The notes: generated by a model from the sequence alone, not told the origin. Positions 1-9,559 are shown, numbered from the stretch's first letter. The stretch: DNA of 64,000 nucleotides from Elusimicrobiota bacterium (GCA_023213235.1 CP096137.1:259587-323586); one strand, 5' to 3'. Made by a program: numbers and translations.

Positions 1-1
1 G

Positions 2-688
2 GTCGCGCTCGTCATCGGCGTCGAGCGTTACCGCGAGGCCCTTCCCGCGGCCGATTTCGCGGCGGCCGACGCCCGGCTGGCCGGCGAGTATTTCAAGCGC
101 GTGTTCGGCGTCTCCGATGAGAACCTCGCCGTGCTCGTCGACGACCGCGCGACGAAAAGCGACTTCGAGAAGCACATCGAGCAGTGGCTGCCGAACCATG
201 TCGAGCCCGGTTCCAAGGTTTACGTGTACTTCTCCGGCCACGGGGCGCCCGAGCCCGCGAAGGGCGACGCCTACCTCGTCCCTTACGACGCGGACCCGAC
301 CTATATCACGAAGACCGGCTACTCGCTCAAGCGCCTGTACGACAATCTCGGCAAGCTGCCCGCGGAGAGCGTGACGGTGGCGATGGACTCGTGCTTCTCC
401 GGCGCCGGCGGCCGCTCGGTGCTCGCCAAGGGCGCGCGGCCGCTCGTCGCCATGAAGACCGACGTTCTGCCGGCCAAGCTCACCGTGCTGTCCGCTTCCG
501 GCGCCGCGGAGATCTCGAACAGCTATCAGGAGAAGGGCCACGGGCTTTTCACCTACTATTTCCTGAAGGGCCTCAAAGAGAAAGGGAACGCGCGTGCCGC
601 TTTCGAGTACCTTGTTCCCGAAGTGTCCCGCGTCGCCCGGCGGACGTACAACTCCGACCAGACGCCGCAGTGGCGGGAGGCGAAATGA
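2..688 (+). CDS. Caspase-like (peptidase C14 / metacaspase) domain protein, 5' end outside window
   Basis: The frame is open from the window edge, so the N-terminus is missing. About 228 residues of a caspase fold are visible: a first strand LVIGVERY, the catalytic histidine in YFSGHGAP, and the catalytic cysteine in MDSCFSGAG. Caspase-fold peptidases of bacteria usually cleave after Arg/Lys or Asp and often act in stress or signalling, but the substrate here is unknown. No further domain follows the protease; the protein ends soon after it. The stop codon overlaps the ATG of the next gene (ATGA), so this gene is probably co-transcribed with the microcompartment genes. Any signal peptide or partner domain would lie upstream of the window. 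Confidence 0.85.
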   Translation, partial: VALVIGVERYREALPAADFAAADARLAGEYFKRVFGVSDENLAVLVDDRATKSDFEKHIEQWLPNHVEPGSKVYVYFSGHGAPEPAKGDAYLVPYDADPTYITKTGYSLKRLYDNLGKLPAESVTVAMDSCFSGAGGRSVLAKGARPLVAMKTDVLPAKLTVLSASGAAEISNSYQEKGHGLFTYYFLKGLKEKGNARAAFEYLVPEVSRVARRTYNSDQTPQWREAK

Positions 689-1130
689 AGGTCGTCATCG
701 GCAGCGACCACGGCGGCTTCGGGGCCAAGGCCTTCATCAAAAAGGCCATCCAGGCGCTCGGCCACGAGGTCACGGACTTCGGCTGCCACTCGACCGAGGC
801 CGTCGATTATCCCGACGTCGCCCAGCTCGTCGCCGAGGCCGTCGTGCGCGGCGACTTCGACAAGGGCGTCTTGATCGACGGGTTCGGCGGCGCGGTGTGC
901 ATGGCCGCCAACAAGGTCCAGGGGCGCGCGCGGTCGCGGCCTACGACAGCGTTTCGGCGCGCATGGCGGCCCAGCACGACGACGCCAACGTGCTGTGCAT
1001 CGGCGGCAAGTCGCACGGCGAGCTGATCCACGGCGAGATCGTGAAGGTCTTCTTCGGCACGCCGTTCGAGGGCGGGCGCCACTCGGGCCGCCTCGCGAAG
1101 GTCCACGCGATCGAGGGTTACCGGAAATGA
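685..1130 (+). CDS. RpiB/LacA-family sugar-phosphate isomerase, one frame break
   Basis: Protein of about 148 residues after repair, the usual length for RpiB/LacAB aldose-ketose isomerases, which interconvert ribose-5-phosphate and ribulose-5-phosphate or galactose-6-phosphate and tagatose-6-phosphate. The start IGSDHGGFGAK is the family phosphate-binding N-terminus, and AANKVQG and HDDANVLCIGG are family motifs. The reading frame breaks in the G run at 921-924; one extra G restores it. Where RpiB proteins usually carry the catalytic Cys (ICGTGIG-like), this one reads LIDGFGG, so the Cys is replaced by Asp as in LacA-like members. ATGA overlaps on both sides tie it to the caspase-like gene and to the first EutN gene. 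The substrate is not certain. Confidence 0.85.
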
Positions 1131-1405
1131 AGCTCGCCCGCGTCATCGGCCGCGTGTTCTGCTCGCGCCAGGAGAGCGCGATCGACGGCAAGAACCTCCT
1201 GCTCATCCAGCCGCTGCGCTGGGAGGACGAGGCGCCGCTGGGCGACCCGATCGTCGCGGCCGACGCGGTCGGCGCCGGTTCCTCCGAGAAGATCTTCTGG
1301 GTCGCCTCGCGCGACGCCGTCGTCGCGTTCAAGGACGCGCCGCCGATCGACGCGGCCGTGGTCGGGATCGTCGAAGGGCATCAGGCGCGGGATTTCAGAC
1401 GGTAA
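1127..1405 (+). CDS. EutN/CcmL-type BMC vertex (pentamer) protein 1
   Basis: A 92-residue protein of the EutN/CcmL/BMC-P family, whose pentamers cap the vertices of microcompartment shells. The N-terminus MKLARVIGRVFCSRQ and the segment NLLLIQPLRWEDE are typical of the family, followed by a glycine-rich turn (VGAGSSEKIFWV) and a C-terminal AAVVGIVEG strand. It starts inside the stop of the isomerase gene (ATGA). A second EutN-type gene follows 27 bases after its stop. The hairpin-like sequence gacggtaactccgtc spans its stop codon. Identification rests on recognition of family motifs, not on a search. Confidence 0.87.
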   Translation: MKLARVIGRVFCSRQESAIDGKNLLLIQPLRWEDEAPLGDPIVAADAVGAGSSEKIFWVASRDAVVAFKDAPPIDAAVVGIVEGHQARDFRR

Positions 1406-1432
1406 CTCCGTCGTAACAAGGGGAAAGGTACA

Positions 1433-1719
1433 ATGTTCGTCGGGGAAGTGATCGGAAACGTCTGGGGCACCCGCAAGCACAAATCCTTGTGCGACAAGCG
1501 CCTGCTCCTCGTGCGCCCGATCGACCCCTGACGGAGAAGCCCCTCGGCGACGCGCTGATGGCCGTGGAGTACGGCACGGGCGCGGGGCCGGGCTCGATCG
1601 TGCTCGTGATGGACGAGGGCGGTTCGGCGCGGAGCGTTTTGAAGGACGAAGGGGCGCCGATCCGGACGGTGATCGTCGGGATCGTCGACTCCGTGGTGTC
1701 GGGCGGCAAGGTGAAAAAT

Positions 1720-1727
<8 letters not shown>
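1433..1727 (+). CDS. EutN/CcmL-type BMC vertex protein 2, two probable indels
   Basis: Second vertex protein, about 98 residues after repair: [16 protein letters not shown], then [29 protein letters not shown] and [15 protein letters not shown]. An AAGGGGAAAGG stretch just upstream gives a strong ribosome site for the ATG at 1433. The frame breaks in the C run 1525-1528, where one more C gives [11 protein letters not shown]. As written, the frame then runs straight into the aldolase. One more A in the run 1714-1718 would instead end the protein at TGA 1725-1727, giving an ATGACTGA overlap with deoC. I prefer that reading because overlapping starts are the rule in this operon and A/G/C-run losses are frequent in this window. 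Confidence 0.8.
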
Positions 1728-2718
<991 letters not shown>

Positions 2719-2726
2719 GAGTTAGT

Positions 2727-3041
2727 ATGGCGAAAGAGAAGAAGGACGAGACGCCGAAGTACAAGATCAACATCGACCTGCAGTGCGGGGCCTGCGCGGC
2801 CATCATGCACACGCACAAGGACCAGCCGCTGCCGAAGTTCTGCGCGGGCTGCGGCGCGGGCATGCAGAAGTTCTGCTTCAAGTGCCACAAGAAGGTGGAG
2901 ATGTTCTTCGAGGAGTGGTGGCCCGAGGACGACGAGTGCCAGCGCACGTACACGACGCCGCGCCGGTGCACGCACTGCAACGCGGTGCTCGAGTCGGGCG
3001 CCGACGGCCGCGAGGCCCTCGGCGAGGACGACAAGGATTAA
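2727..3041 (+). CDS. Small zinc-ribbon protein in the BMC operon
   Basis: A 104-residue protein with four CxxC pairs (CGAC, CAGC, CFKC, CTHC), enough for two treble-clef or zinc-ribbon sites. It begins MAKEKKDETPKYK and ends in an acidic tail (GEDDKD). The start has a clear AGGAG five bases before ATG 2727. It lies 8 bases after deoC and 9 before the shell gene, so it belongs to the same transcript. I do not recognise a named family. Small Cys-rich proteins of this kind could be assembly, redox or nucleic-acid binding factors, but the sequence does not decide. Confidence 0.8.
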   Translation: MAKEKKDETPKYKINIDLQCGACAAIMHTHKDQPLPKFCAGCGAGMQKFCFKCHKKVEMFFEEWWPEDDECQRTYTTPRRCTHCNAVLESGADGREALGEDDKD

Positions 3042-3050
3042 GGGGGAAAG

Positions 3051-3350
3051 ATGGCCGAAATCAAGGAAGCGCTGGGCATCATCGAGACGAAGGGCTTCAC
3101 CGGCATGATCGAGGCGTCCGACGCGATGGCGAAGGCCGCGAAGGTCCGCCTCGTGGGCTACGAGAAGGTCGGAAACGGCCTGGTCACGACTTTGTGCCGG
3201 GGCGAGGTCGGCGCCGTGCGCGCCGCCGTGGACGCCGCGGCCGCCGCGGCTCAGAAGGTCGGCGAGCTCGTCGCGGTGCACGTGATCCCGCGCCCGCACG
3301 ACGACCTCGAGAAGTACCTGGACCGCATCGCGATCAAGCTCGAACGCTAA
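3051..3350 (+). CDS. BMC-H shell protein (PduA/EutM/CcmK-type hexamer)
   Basis: A 99-residue single BMC-domain protein: [41 protein letters not shown], then [20 protein letters not shown] and [15 protein letters not shown]. These are the standard strands and helices of hexamer-forming shell proteins that tile microcompartment facets. A GGGGGAAAG ribosome site precedes the ATG. With two EutN vertex genes upstream it supplies the minimal set for a closed shell. Only one BMC-H is visible; further shell and enzyme genes (aldehyde dehydrogenase, phosphotransacylase, BMC-T) would have to lie before the window or elsewhere. Confidence 0.93.
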   Translation: MAEIKEALGIIETKGFTGMIEASDAMAKAAKVRLVGYEKVGNGLVTTLCRGEVGAVRAAVDAAAAAAQKVGELVAVHVIPRPHDDLEKYLDRIAIKLER

Positions 3351-3377
3351 GGATGTTCAATACCGGCGTTCGCGTCG

Positions 3378-3391
3378 GGTCGCTTGCGACC
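3378..3391. other. Short perfect hairpin GGTCGC-TT-GCGACC
   Basis: A 6-bp perfect inverted repeat with a two-base loop in the 56-base gap between the shell gene and the small BMC-type gene. There is no T run behind it, so it is not a classical terminator. It could be an mRNA processing or stability element. The gap itself holds no supportable gene. Confidence 0.3.
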
Positions 3392-3406
3392 TGACGGCGC
3401 GCGTAA

Positions 3407-3654
3407 ATGCTGACTCGTGACGATCTGATCGACATCGTCATCGCCGCCCTGGAGAAGGTCTCCGGGGCCGCGAAGGCGGTCGCGCGCCCGTGGAAAAGGA
3501 CGGCCCAGCCGGGCGCCTTTTCCTGTCCGAATACGACATCAAGAAGAGGTTGACGGCGGGCGGTTCGCGCCTTACAATTCCCGGGAACACGATAATCAGT
3601 CCTCTGGCCGCGGATTGGCTGACGTTAAGAGGAATAGAAGTGACCCGGGAGTGA
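3407..3654 (+). CDS. Small BMC-associated protein, one frame break
   Basis: With one extra C in the run 3487-3489 a protein of 82 residues appears. It begins MLTRDDLIDIVIAALEKVSG, an amphipathic helix like a microcompartment encapsulation peptide, and ends with LSEYDIKKRLTAGG, LTIPGNTIISPLAADW and LTLRGIEVTRE. The second half matches a short module I associate with BMC enzymes and cobalamin adenosyltransferase-type proteins (pattern: IPxxTIISPLAxDWLxxxGIEV). It follows the shell gene by 56 bases and ends just before pilT. Because of the break each half is too short to look like a gene alone. The function is unknown; association with the shell or its cargo is an inference from the helix and the position. 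Confidence 0.65.
3550..3578 (+). promoter_or_regulatory. Sigma-70-type promoter for the pilT operon
   Basis: TTGACG at 3550-3555 and TACAAT at 3573-3578 are separated by 17 bases, close to the sigma-70 consensus. It lies inside the 3' part of the small BMC-type gene, and predicts a leader of about 80 bases before the pilT ATG. Read by eye only. Confidence 0.55.
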
Positions 3655-3665
3655 AGGCCTAAACC

Positions 3666-4748
3666 ATGGCGATCGACATCAAGAACCTGCTGACGCTGAT
3701 GGTCCAGAAGGACATCAGCGACATCCATTTCAAGGCGGACTCCGTTCCCGCGCTGCGGGTGCGCGGCTCGATGATCCTCGCGACCAACCTCCAGAAGCTC
3801 AACGCCGAGGACATCAAGACCGTCGCCTACCAGCTCATGAACAAGGAGCAGGCCGAGGCCTTCGAGAAGAACATGGAGCTCGACCTCGCCTACTCGCTCG
3901 ACGGCGTCGCGCGCTTCCGCGTCAACGTCTACCGCCAAAAGGGCACGCTCGGCCTGACCTTGCGCGTCGTGCCGATGAAGCTGCGCACGTTCGAGGAGCT
4001 GAATCTGCCCGTCGACGCGATGCTCAAGCTCGCCAACGAGAGCCGCGGCCTGATCCTGTTCTCGGGCATCACCGGCGCCGGCAAGACGACGACGCTCAAC
4101 GGCTTTCTCAACTACATCAACTCGATCCACCAGTACCGCATCATCACGATCGAGGACCCGATCGAGTTCTACCACACCGACCAGAAATCGACGATCGTCC
4201 AGCGCGAGGTCGGCCTCGACACGCGGTCGTTCGGCTCCGCGCTCAAGCACATCCTGCGCCAGGACCCCGACGTCGTCGTCATCGGCGAGATGCGCGACCT
4301 GGAGACGATGCAGGCCGCGATCTCGGCCGCCGAGACCGGCCATCTCGTGCTCTCGACCGTGCACACGCTCGACGCCGCGCAGACGGTCGACCGCATCGTC
4401 GACGCGCATCCGGCGCACCAGCATTCCCAGGTTCGCCAGCAGCTCGCGAACTGCCTCAAGGGCGTGATCGGCCAGCGCCTCGTGCTGTCGAAGGACGGCA
4501 AGAGCCGCTTCCCCGCGACCGAGATCCTGATCGGCAACAGCCTCGTGCGCCGCAACCTGCTCGAGGGCAAGACCGCCGAACTGCGCAAGACGATGGAGGC
4601 CGGCGAGTACTACGGCATGCACACTTTCGACCAGGACCTGCTGCGGCTGTTCGCCGAGGGCAAGGTCGACGACAAGACCGTGCTCGAGGAGGCCACCAAC
4701 CCCGAGGACGTCGCCCTCAAGCTCAAGAGCCTCCCGGTCGGCGGCTGA
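3666..4748 (+). CDS. pilT: PilT/PilU-type twitching motility ATPase
   Basis: A 360-residue cytoplasmic hexameric ATPase of the PilT class, which powers retraction of type IV pili. Visible are the N-terminal PAS-like region (SDIHFKADSVPALRVRG), Walker A GITGAGKTTT near residue 135, the Asp-box region TIEDPIEFYH, Walker B VVVIGEMRD near residue 202, and the His box TGHLVLSTVHT. The C-terminus lacks the zinc motif of PilB/GspE, which favours PilT or PilU over an assembly ATPase. It is the first gene of a run of overlapping genes (pilT, proline-rich protein, DnaA-like ATPase, kinase, lipoprotein), so these may act in pilus control. No other pilus gene is in the window. Confidence 0.93.
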   Translation: MAIDIKNLLTLMVQKDISDIHFKADSVPALRVRGSMILATNLQKLNAEDIKTVAYQLMNKEQAEAFEKNMELDLAYSLDGVARFRVNVYRQKGTLGLTLRVVPMKLRTFEELNLPVDAMLKLANESRGLILFSGITGAGKTTTLNGFLNYINSIHQYRIITIEDPIEFYHTDQKSTIVQREVGLDTRSFGSALKHILRQDPDVVVIGEMRDLETMQAAISAAETGHLVLSTVHTLDAAQTVDRIVDAHPAHQHSQVRQQLANCLKGVIGQRLVLSKDGKSRFPATEILIGNSLVRRNLLEGKTAELRKTMEAGEYYGMHTFDQDLLRLFAEGKVDDKTVLEEATNPEDVALKLKSLPVGG

Positions 4749-4753
4749 CGATC

Positions 4754-5648
4754 ATGCCGGACGAGCCGAAGAAGGACCAGCCCGAGGACATCGAGTCCAT
4801 TCTTTCGGACCTCGACGCGATCCTCACGGACATGGGGGAGACGCCAAGCCCGCGGCTCCTAAAGCCGCGGCTCCGCCGCCGGCCCCGCCGCCCCCGCCGC
4901 CGGCCCCGCCGCCGGCCCCGCCGCCTCCGCCGCCGGCGCCGAAGACCGAGCCGCCGAAGCCGCCGACCATCGAGCTCGCGCCGCGCGAGGGCATCATCGC
5001 GCCGAAGGCGGCCGCGCCGCCGCCGCCCGTACAGCCGCCGGTCGATCCGCCGCCGCCGCCGGGCCCTCAGAACATCCCTTTGTCGCCCGCCGCAGCTCCT
5101 CCTCCTCCTCCGCCTAAACCGGCCGAACCGCTGAAGAAAGCGGAGCCGCCGCCGCCGCCCAAAGCGACGGAACCGCCGCCCGCGCCCAAGCCGCCCGAGC
5201 CCGCGCCGGCCGCGCCGGAGCCGGCGAAGCCCGCCGTCCCGGCCGCCGGCCCCGACGACATCCCGGAGAAGGCGGCGAAGGAGCAGATACGCCGCGTCGC
5301 CTACGTCCACACCGCGGCGAACGCCGAGGCCAAGACGGGGTGCGCCGCCTTCCTGAGCCAGGCCGCCCGCACGATCTCGAAGAAGCCGCTGTTCCTGCGC
5401 GAGGTGCTCTCGCTCGAGGTCGGAGCCGCGAGCGACCCCGTCGCCCTCGTCGAGAAGGCGCGCCAGGTGAAGGCGTGCGCGATCCTCGCCGTCGTCGAGG
5501 GCTGGCCGCCGGCGAAGGTCGACGACCTCTCCGAGGCGTGCTCGCGCGCGAACCTGCTGTTCCGCTCGATCGCGCCCGCCGACGCGCAGAAAAAGTCGAC
5601 GGCGGTCGACATCATCGTCGACATGATGCTGCTCCCGGGGAAGCGTGA
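4754..5648 (+). CDS. Proline-rich protein of unknown function in pilT operon, two frame breaks
   Basis: After repair about 298 residues. It begins MPDEPKKDQPEDIESILSDL, continues through about 135 residues dominated by Pro, Ala and Lys, and ends in a folded-looking domain of about 120 residues (RRVAYVHTAANAEAKTG, LFLREVLSLEVG, ACAILAVVEGWPP, NLLFRSIAP, DIIVDMMLLPG). The breaks are in the G runs 4834-4838 and 5637-5640. With the second repaired the stop TGA at 5646-5648 overlaps the next ATG by one base. There is no signal peptide or membrane segment. I do not recognise the C-terminal domain; the alternating strand/helix pattern suggests an alpha/beta fold. The proline-rich linker is shared in style with the next gene, so the two products may work together. 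Confidence 0.75.
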
Positions 5649-7615
5649 TGGAACGCTGGGAGATCCGCGCCTCGCCGCACGCCGACGATCCTCAGCGGCA
5701 CCTGCTGCTGCTGCGCGGCGGCGTGGCCGACGTCGCGGCCGTGCTCAAGAAGTTCGGCGCGTTGTGCGGGCGGCCGACGCCGCTCGAGGGCGAGGAGTTC
5801 AATATGAGCTTCGTCCTCCACAAGCTCACGCCCGAGACGCGCGCGAAGATGGACGCTTGGCTCGTCCAGATGGCGCCGCCGAAACCGGCGGACGCCGCGG
5901 CTGCGAGCCCCGCCCCCGCGCCCGCGGCCGCCCCGCCGCCCGCGCCTGCCCCGGCGGCCTTGCCTCCGATGCCGTCGTTCGCATCGCCCGCGGCCCCGCC
6001 GCCGCCCGCGCCGGCGCCGTCGATCCCGCCCCCGGCGCCGTCGATCCCGCCGCCCGCGCCGTCGATTCCCGCGGCCGGCGCCGCCGGCCCCGGCCTGCCG
6101 CCGCCGCCGCCCGCGCCGGCGCCCGCGTTCGGCATCCCGTCGGCGGGCGACCTGCCGCCGCCGAAGGACTTCCTGCAGCCCGTCGACTCCGGCGGCCCGG
6201 CGATCCCGGCCGCGGGGGCCGTACCGAAGAAGGAGCCGCTGATCTCGCTCGGTCCGGACGCGCCTCCGCCGCCGCCTCCTCCGGCGCCCGTCATCCCGCC
6301 GCCGCCCGCGGCCGCGCCGCCGCCGCCGCCCGCGCCCGCGGCCGCCCCGCCCACCGAGGTGCGCATGGCGACTCCGGCCCCCGCTCCCGACGCCGCGGCC
6401 CCCGCGGGCGCGGCGGCGCCGAACACGGCCTCGCGCGCGCTCACCGACGAGCTGCGCCCGGACTTCACGTTCGAGACCTTGCTCGTCGGCGCCTACAACC
6501 GCTTCGCGCACGCGGCGTCGATGTCGGTCGTCGGCTCGCCGGGCTCGATGTACAACCCGCTGTTCCTGTACGGCGTGCCCGGGACGGGCAAGTCGCACCT
6601 GATGTACGCGATCGCGACGTCGATGTCGAAGGGCCTGGGCACGTCGTCGCTGATGGTCACGTCGGGCGCGCGCCTGGCCCGCGCCGTGACGGCCGGCATC
6701 GCGGGCGGGATGGGGGCGATCGACAAGAAGGTCGCCGAGTCGAAGGCGCTCTTCGTCGACGACATCCACCTGCTCGCGGTCACCGACCAGAACAAGGAGA
6801 CGCTGGCGAGGATCTTCAAGTCGTTCTTCGACCGCGGCAACCAGGTCGTGCTGACCTCGATGTACCCGCCGAAGTCCCTCGGCGCGCTCGAGGAGGCTCT
6901 GAAGTTCCAGTTCTCGAAGGGCTGGTCGGTCGACCTGAAGGTCCCGAGCCCGAACGTCCAGCGCGACCTCGTCGGCGCGGTGTGCGACCGCATCGGCGCC
7001 GGGCTCGGCGGCGACGAGATCGGCCAGCTCGCCGACAAGCTGACGAACTGGGGCTACTCCGATCTTTCCTTGTGGGCGCGGCGGCTCGGCACGCTGCGCA
7101 AGATCCGCTCGGCTCAGAGCCAGCCCGCCCCGCTGATGGACATGCTGCGCCTGATCTACGAGCCGATCACGATCGGCAGCGAGGCCCCGCCTCCGGACGT
7201 CTCGCAGTCGAAGTTCTCGCCGCCGGCGCCGGCCGCCGACGCCGAGCCGCTGGCGATCATCACGCCGAAGGGCAAGGACGGCGCCGCGGCCTACGCCGCC
7301 GCGCTCTTCTACGACCTCGGCTCCAAGAACGGCTTCAACAAGACCTACCGGCACGCGCTCACGGAGTCGTACGACGCGATGCAGCAGGTCGGCGTTCCGT
7401 TCCAGATCGCCGACATGTGCCACCGCGCCGGCGTCACGCGCGCGCTCGTGGTCGGGCCGCACGCCGACTCGCCGCTGGCGCCGCGCGCCGCGGAGTTCGG
7501 CCACGCGGTGCGGCGCATCCTCGAGAGCGGCGGCGTCTCGACGGGCTGGATTCCCTTCAGCCAGATTCAGATCGGGGCGCACTACGTGAACGCCCACCTC
7601 GACTTCGACAAATGA
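5648..7615 (+). CDS. DnaA-like AAA+ ATPase with proline-rich linker, no DnaA DNA-binding domain
   Basis: A 655-residue protein. Residues 1-80 form a small alpha/beta domain, 80-270 a Pro/Ala-rich linker, and about 273-495 a AAA+ module strikingly like DnaA domain III: FTFETLLVGAYNRFAHAA, YNPLFLYGVPGTGKSHL (Walker A near 308), ALFVDDIHLLA (Walker B near 368) and VVLTSMYPPKSL (sensor I). DnaA domain IV, with its helix-turn-helix and DnaA-box signature, is absent. Instead a C-terminal domain of about 130 residues follows (MQQVGVPFQIADMCHRAG). It lies between pilT and a sensor kinase and overlaps both neighbours. This is probably not the replication initiator but a paralogue with another job, perhaps in polarity or pilus regulation. 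Confidence 0.8.
   Translation: MERWEIRASPHADDPQRHLLLLRGGVADVAAVLKKFGALCGRPTPLEGEEFNMSFVLHKLTPETRAKMDAWLVQMAPPKPADAAAASPAPAPAAAPPPAPAPAALPPMPSFASPAAPPPPAPAPSIPPPAPSIPPPAPSIPAAGAAGPGLPPPPPAPAPAFGIPSAGDLPPPKDFLQPVDSGGPAIPAAGAVPKKEPLISLGPDAPPPPPPPAPVIPPPPAAAPPPPPAPAAAPPTEVRMATPAPAPDAAAPAGAAAPNTASRALTDELRPDFTFETLLVGAYNRFAHAASMSVVGSPGSMYNPLFLYGVPGTGKSHLMYAIATSMSKGLGTSSLMVTSGARLARAVTAGIAGGMGAIDKKVAESKALFVDDIHLLAVTDQNKETLARIFKSFFDRGNQVVLTSMYPPKSLGALEEALKFQFSKGWSVDLKVPSPNVQRDLVGAVCDRIGAGLGGDEIGQLADKLTNWGYSDLSLWARRLGTLRKIRSAQSQPAPLMDMLRLIYEPITIGSEAPPPDVSQSKFSPPAPAADAEPLAIITPKGKDGAAAYAAALFYDLGSKNGFNKTYRHALTESYDAMQQVGVPFQIADMCHRAGVTRALVVGPHADSPLAPRAAEFGHAVRRILESGGVSTGWIPFSQIQIGAHYVNAHLDFDK
6014..6076 (+). 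repeat. 21-base tandem repeat coding for APSIPPP
   Basis: Three direct copies of a 21-base unit, the last one diverged, code for a seven-residue proline repeat (APSIPPP, APSIPPP, APSIPAA) in the linker of the DnaA-like protein. The linker length could therefore vary by slippage. Confidence 0.7.
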
Positions 7616-9559
7616 CATTGGCCGCCGCCGTCGTCGGCGCGCTGTCCTCGCTCTGCGCGGCGGCCGCGTTGTGGTGGTGGTTCTCCTTCCGGCGGTACCT
7701 GCCGCTGGCGCGCGAAGCGCGCGCGCTGCGCGAGGAGCTCGCCGACCTGCGCGAGTTCGCCTGCGAGGTCGTCGACGCGGGCGCGTCCGCGCGCCGGCCC
7801 GGACGCGCGCTCGAGGAGGCCGCGAGCCGCGCGCTCGGCGCGCTCCACCGGCGAAGGCCTGAGCTGACGCTCGCCGCGTTCTCGCGCCGGCCCGACGGGA
7901 GCGCGGCCCTGCTCGCGCACCGCGGCGGCCCCTGGGCGCGGCTCGAGCTGAGCTCGTTCCGCTTCGACCGCGGCGTGCTCGCGCGGGCGATCGAGACGGG
8001 GGTCCTCCTGGACGCTGTCCGCGGGCTCGCCCGACGACGATCCCCTGGCCAACGCGCTCGCCGGCCAAGGCTACACGACGGCCGCCGCGGGCGGCTGGAG
8101 CGACGAGCGCGGCGCCGGGGTCGTGCTGGCCGCGGGCGTCGGGCAGGCGGAGCTCGCGGCCGAGGCGCCGCGCCTGAGCTTGGCCGCGGCCGCCCTGCGG
8201 TCGGCCTCCGCGTTCGCCGCGGGCCTGGCCGACCTGGCGAGCTCGCGCGAGAAGCTCGAGGGCGGGCTGTCGGAGGCGATGAAGGAGCTGACCGAGGCGC
8301 AGGACCGCCTGATCCGCAAGTCGAAGGAGATCAAGACGCTCCACGACGTCGCGGGCGCGCTCTCCACGCGCGCGAGCCAGGCTCCGTCGACCCTGGCGGC
8401 GATCGTCTCGATCGTCGCGCGCGCCCTCGAGGCCGATCTCGTCGCGTTCCTGATCCTCGACGAGAGCAGCGGCGAGCTCGTCACCCAGCCGGGGGCGTTC
8501 GGCCTCGAGGGCGAGGAGCTGCTCTACCGCCTGCGCATCGACGACGCGAAATCTTCCTCCGTGCGCGTGTTCAAAACACGGAAACCCTTTCTCACGGGCG
8601 ACGCCCAGAACGACCCCCAGGTCATCGCCCACTACGCGAAAATGTGGAGCGTGCACTCGCTGATGGTCGTGCCCCTCGTTTTGGAGGATCGCTGCATCGG
8701 CGTCATGCGCGTCGGCAGCCGCCGCGTCAACGCGTTCTCCGACGAGCAGCTGGCCCTCGTGACGGTCATCGCGGAGGAGGCGGCGATCATCGTGGAAACG
8801 GCCATTTTGAACCGCCGTTTGCAGCGGACGGCGGAACAATTGGCGGCCCTCAATCGTATGAAGGATGAGTTCGTGTCGACCGTCAGCCACGAGTTCAAGA
8901 CGCCCCTGACCACGATCTCGGGCTTTTTGACCGTGATGCTCGACGGCGACACCGGAACGCTCAACCCTCAACAAATGAAATTCCTGACCATCGCGAAGGC
9001 CGCCGCCAAGAGGCTCTCGGGGCTCGTCTCCGACCTCCTGGACCTCTCGCGCCTGGAGGGCGGGGCGAAGATGGAGCCGGCGCCGCTCGACCTCGGACGA
9101 CTGGCCTCGGAGTCGGTCGAGAACCACCAGCCCGCGGCCGCCGAGGCGGGGAAGACGTTGACGTCCGAGGCCCCCGAATCGTTGCCCAAGGCCCTCGGGG
9201 ACGAGCGCTGGCTGCACCTCGTGCTCGACAACCTCATCTCGAACGCGATCAAGTTCACGATGCCCGGCGGGCGGGTGCGCGTCGTCGCCCGCGACAAGGG
9301 CGAGTTCATCATGGTGTCGGTCTCCGACGACGGCATCGGCATCCCGCCCGAGGACCGCGAGAAGGTGTTCGAGCGCTTCTACCGCGCCGGCAACCGTTCC
9401 GAGGTCAACGCGCCCGGCACGGGCCTGGGCCTGGCGATCGCGCGGGAGGTCGTCGACAAGCACGGCGGCAAGATCTGGCTCGAGTCCGAGCTCGGAAAGG
9501 GCACGACGTTCCATTTCGTGGTGCCTGCGGCCGCGCGCGCCGCCGAGGCGGCCGGATGA
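7612..9559 (+). CDS. Membrane-anchored sensor histidine kinase with GAF domain, one frame break
   Basis: After repair about 648 residues. An N-terminal membrane helix ([20 protein letters not shown]) is followed by a degenerate sensor region, a helix, a GAF domain (about residues 245-400, [15 protein letters not shown] to [12 protein letters not shown]), a HisKA domain with the phospho-acceptor in [10 protein letters not shown] near residue 425, and a HATPase_c domain (N box [35 protein letters not shown]). There is no receiver domain and no regulator gene beside it. The frame changes in the G run 7998-8002; here either two bases are lost or one is gained. The ATG overlaps the stop of the DnaA-like gene, so both are translated together. 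Confidence 0.9.

Noticed and set aside
3353..3394. Mini-frame of 13 codons after the shell gene
   Set aside because: Too short, no ribosome site, and no sensible extension even with a one-base repair.
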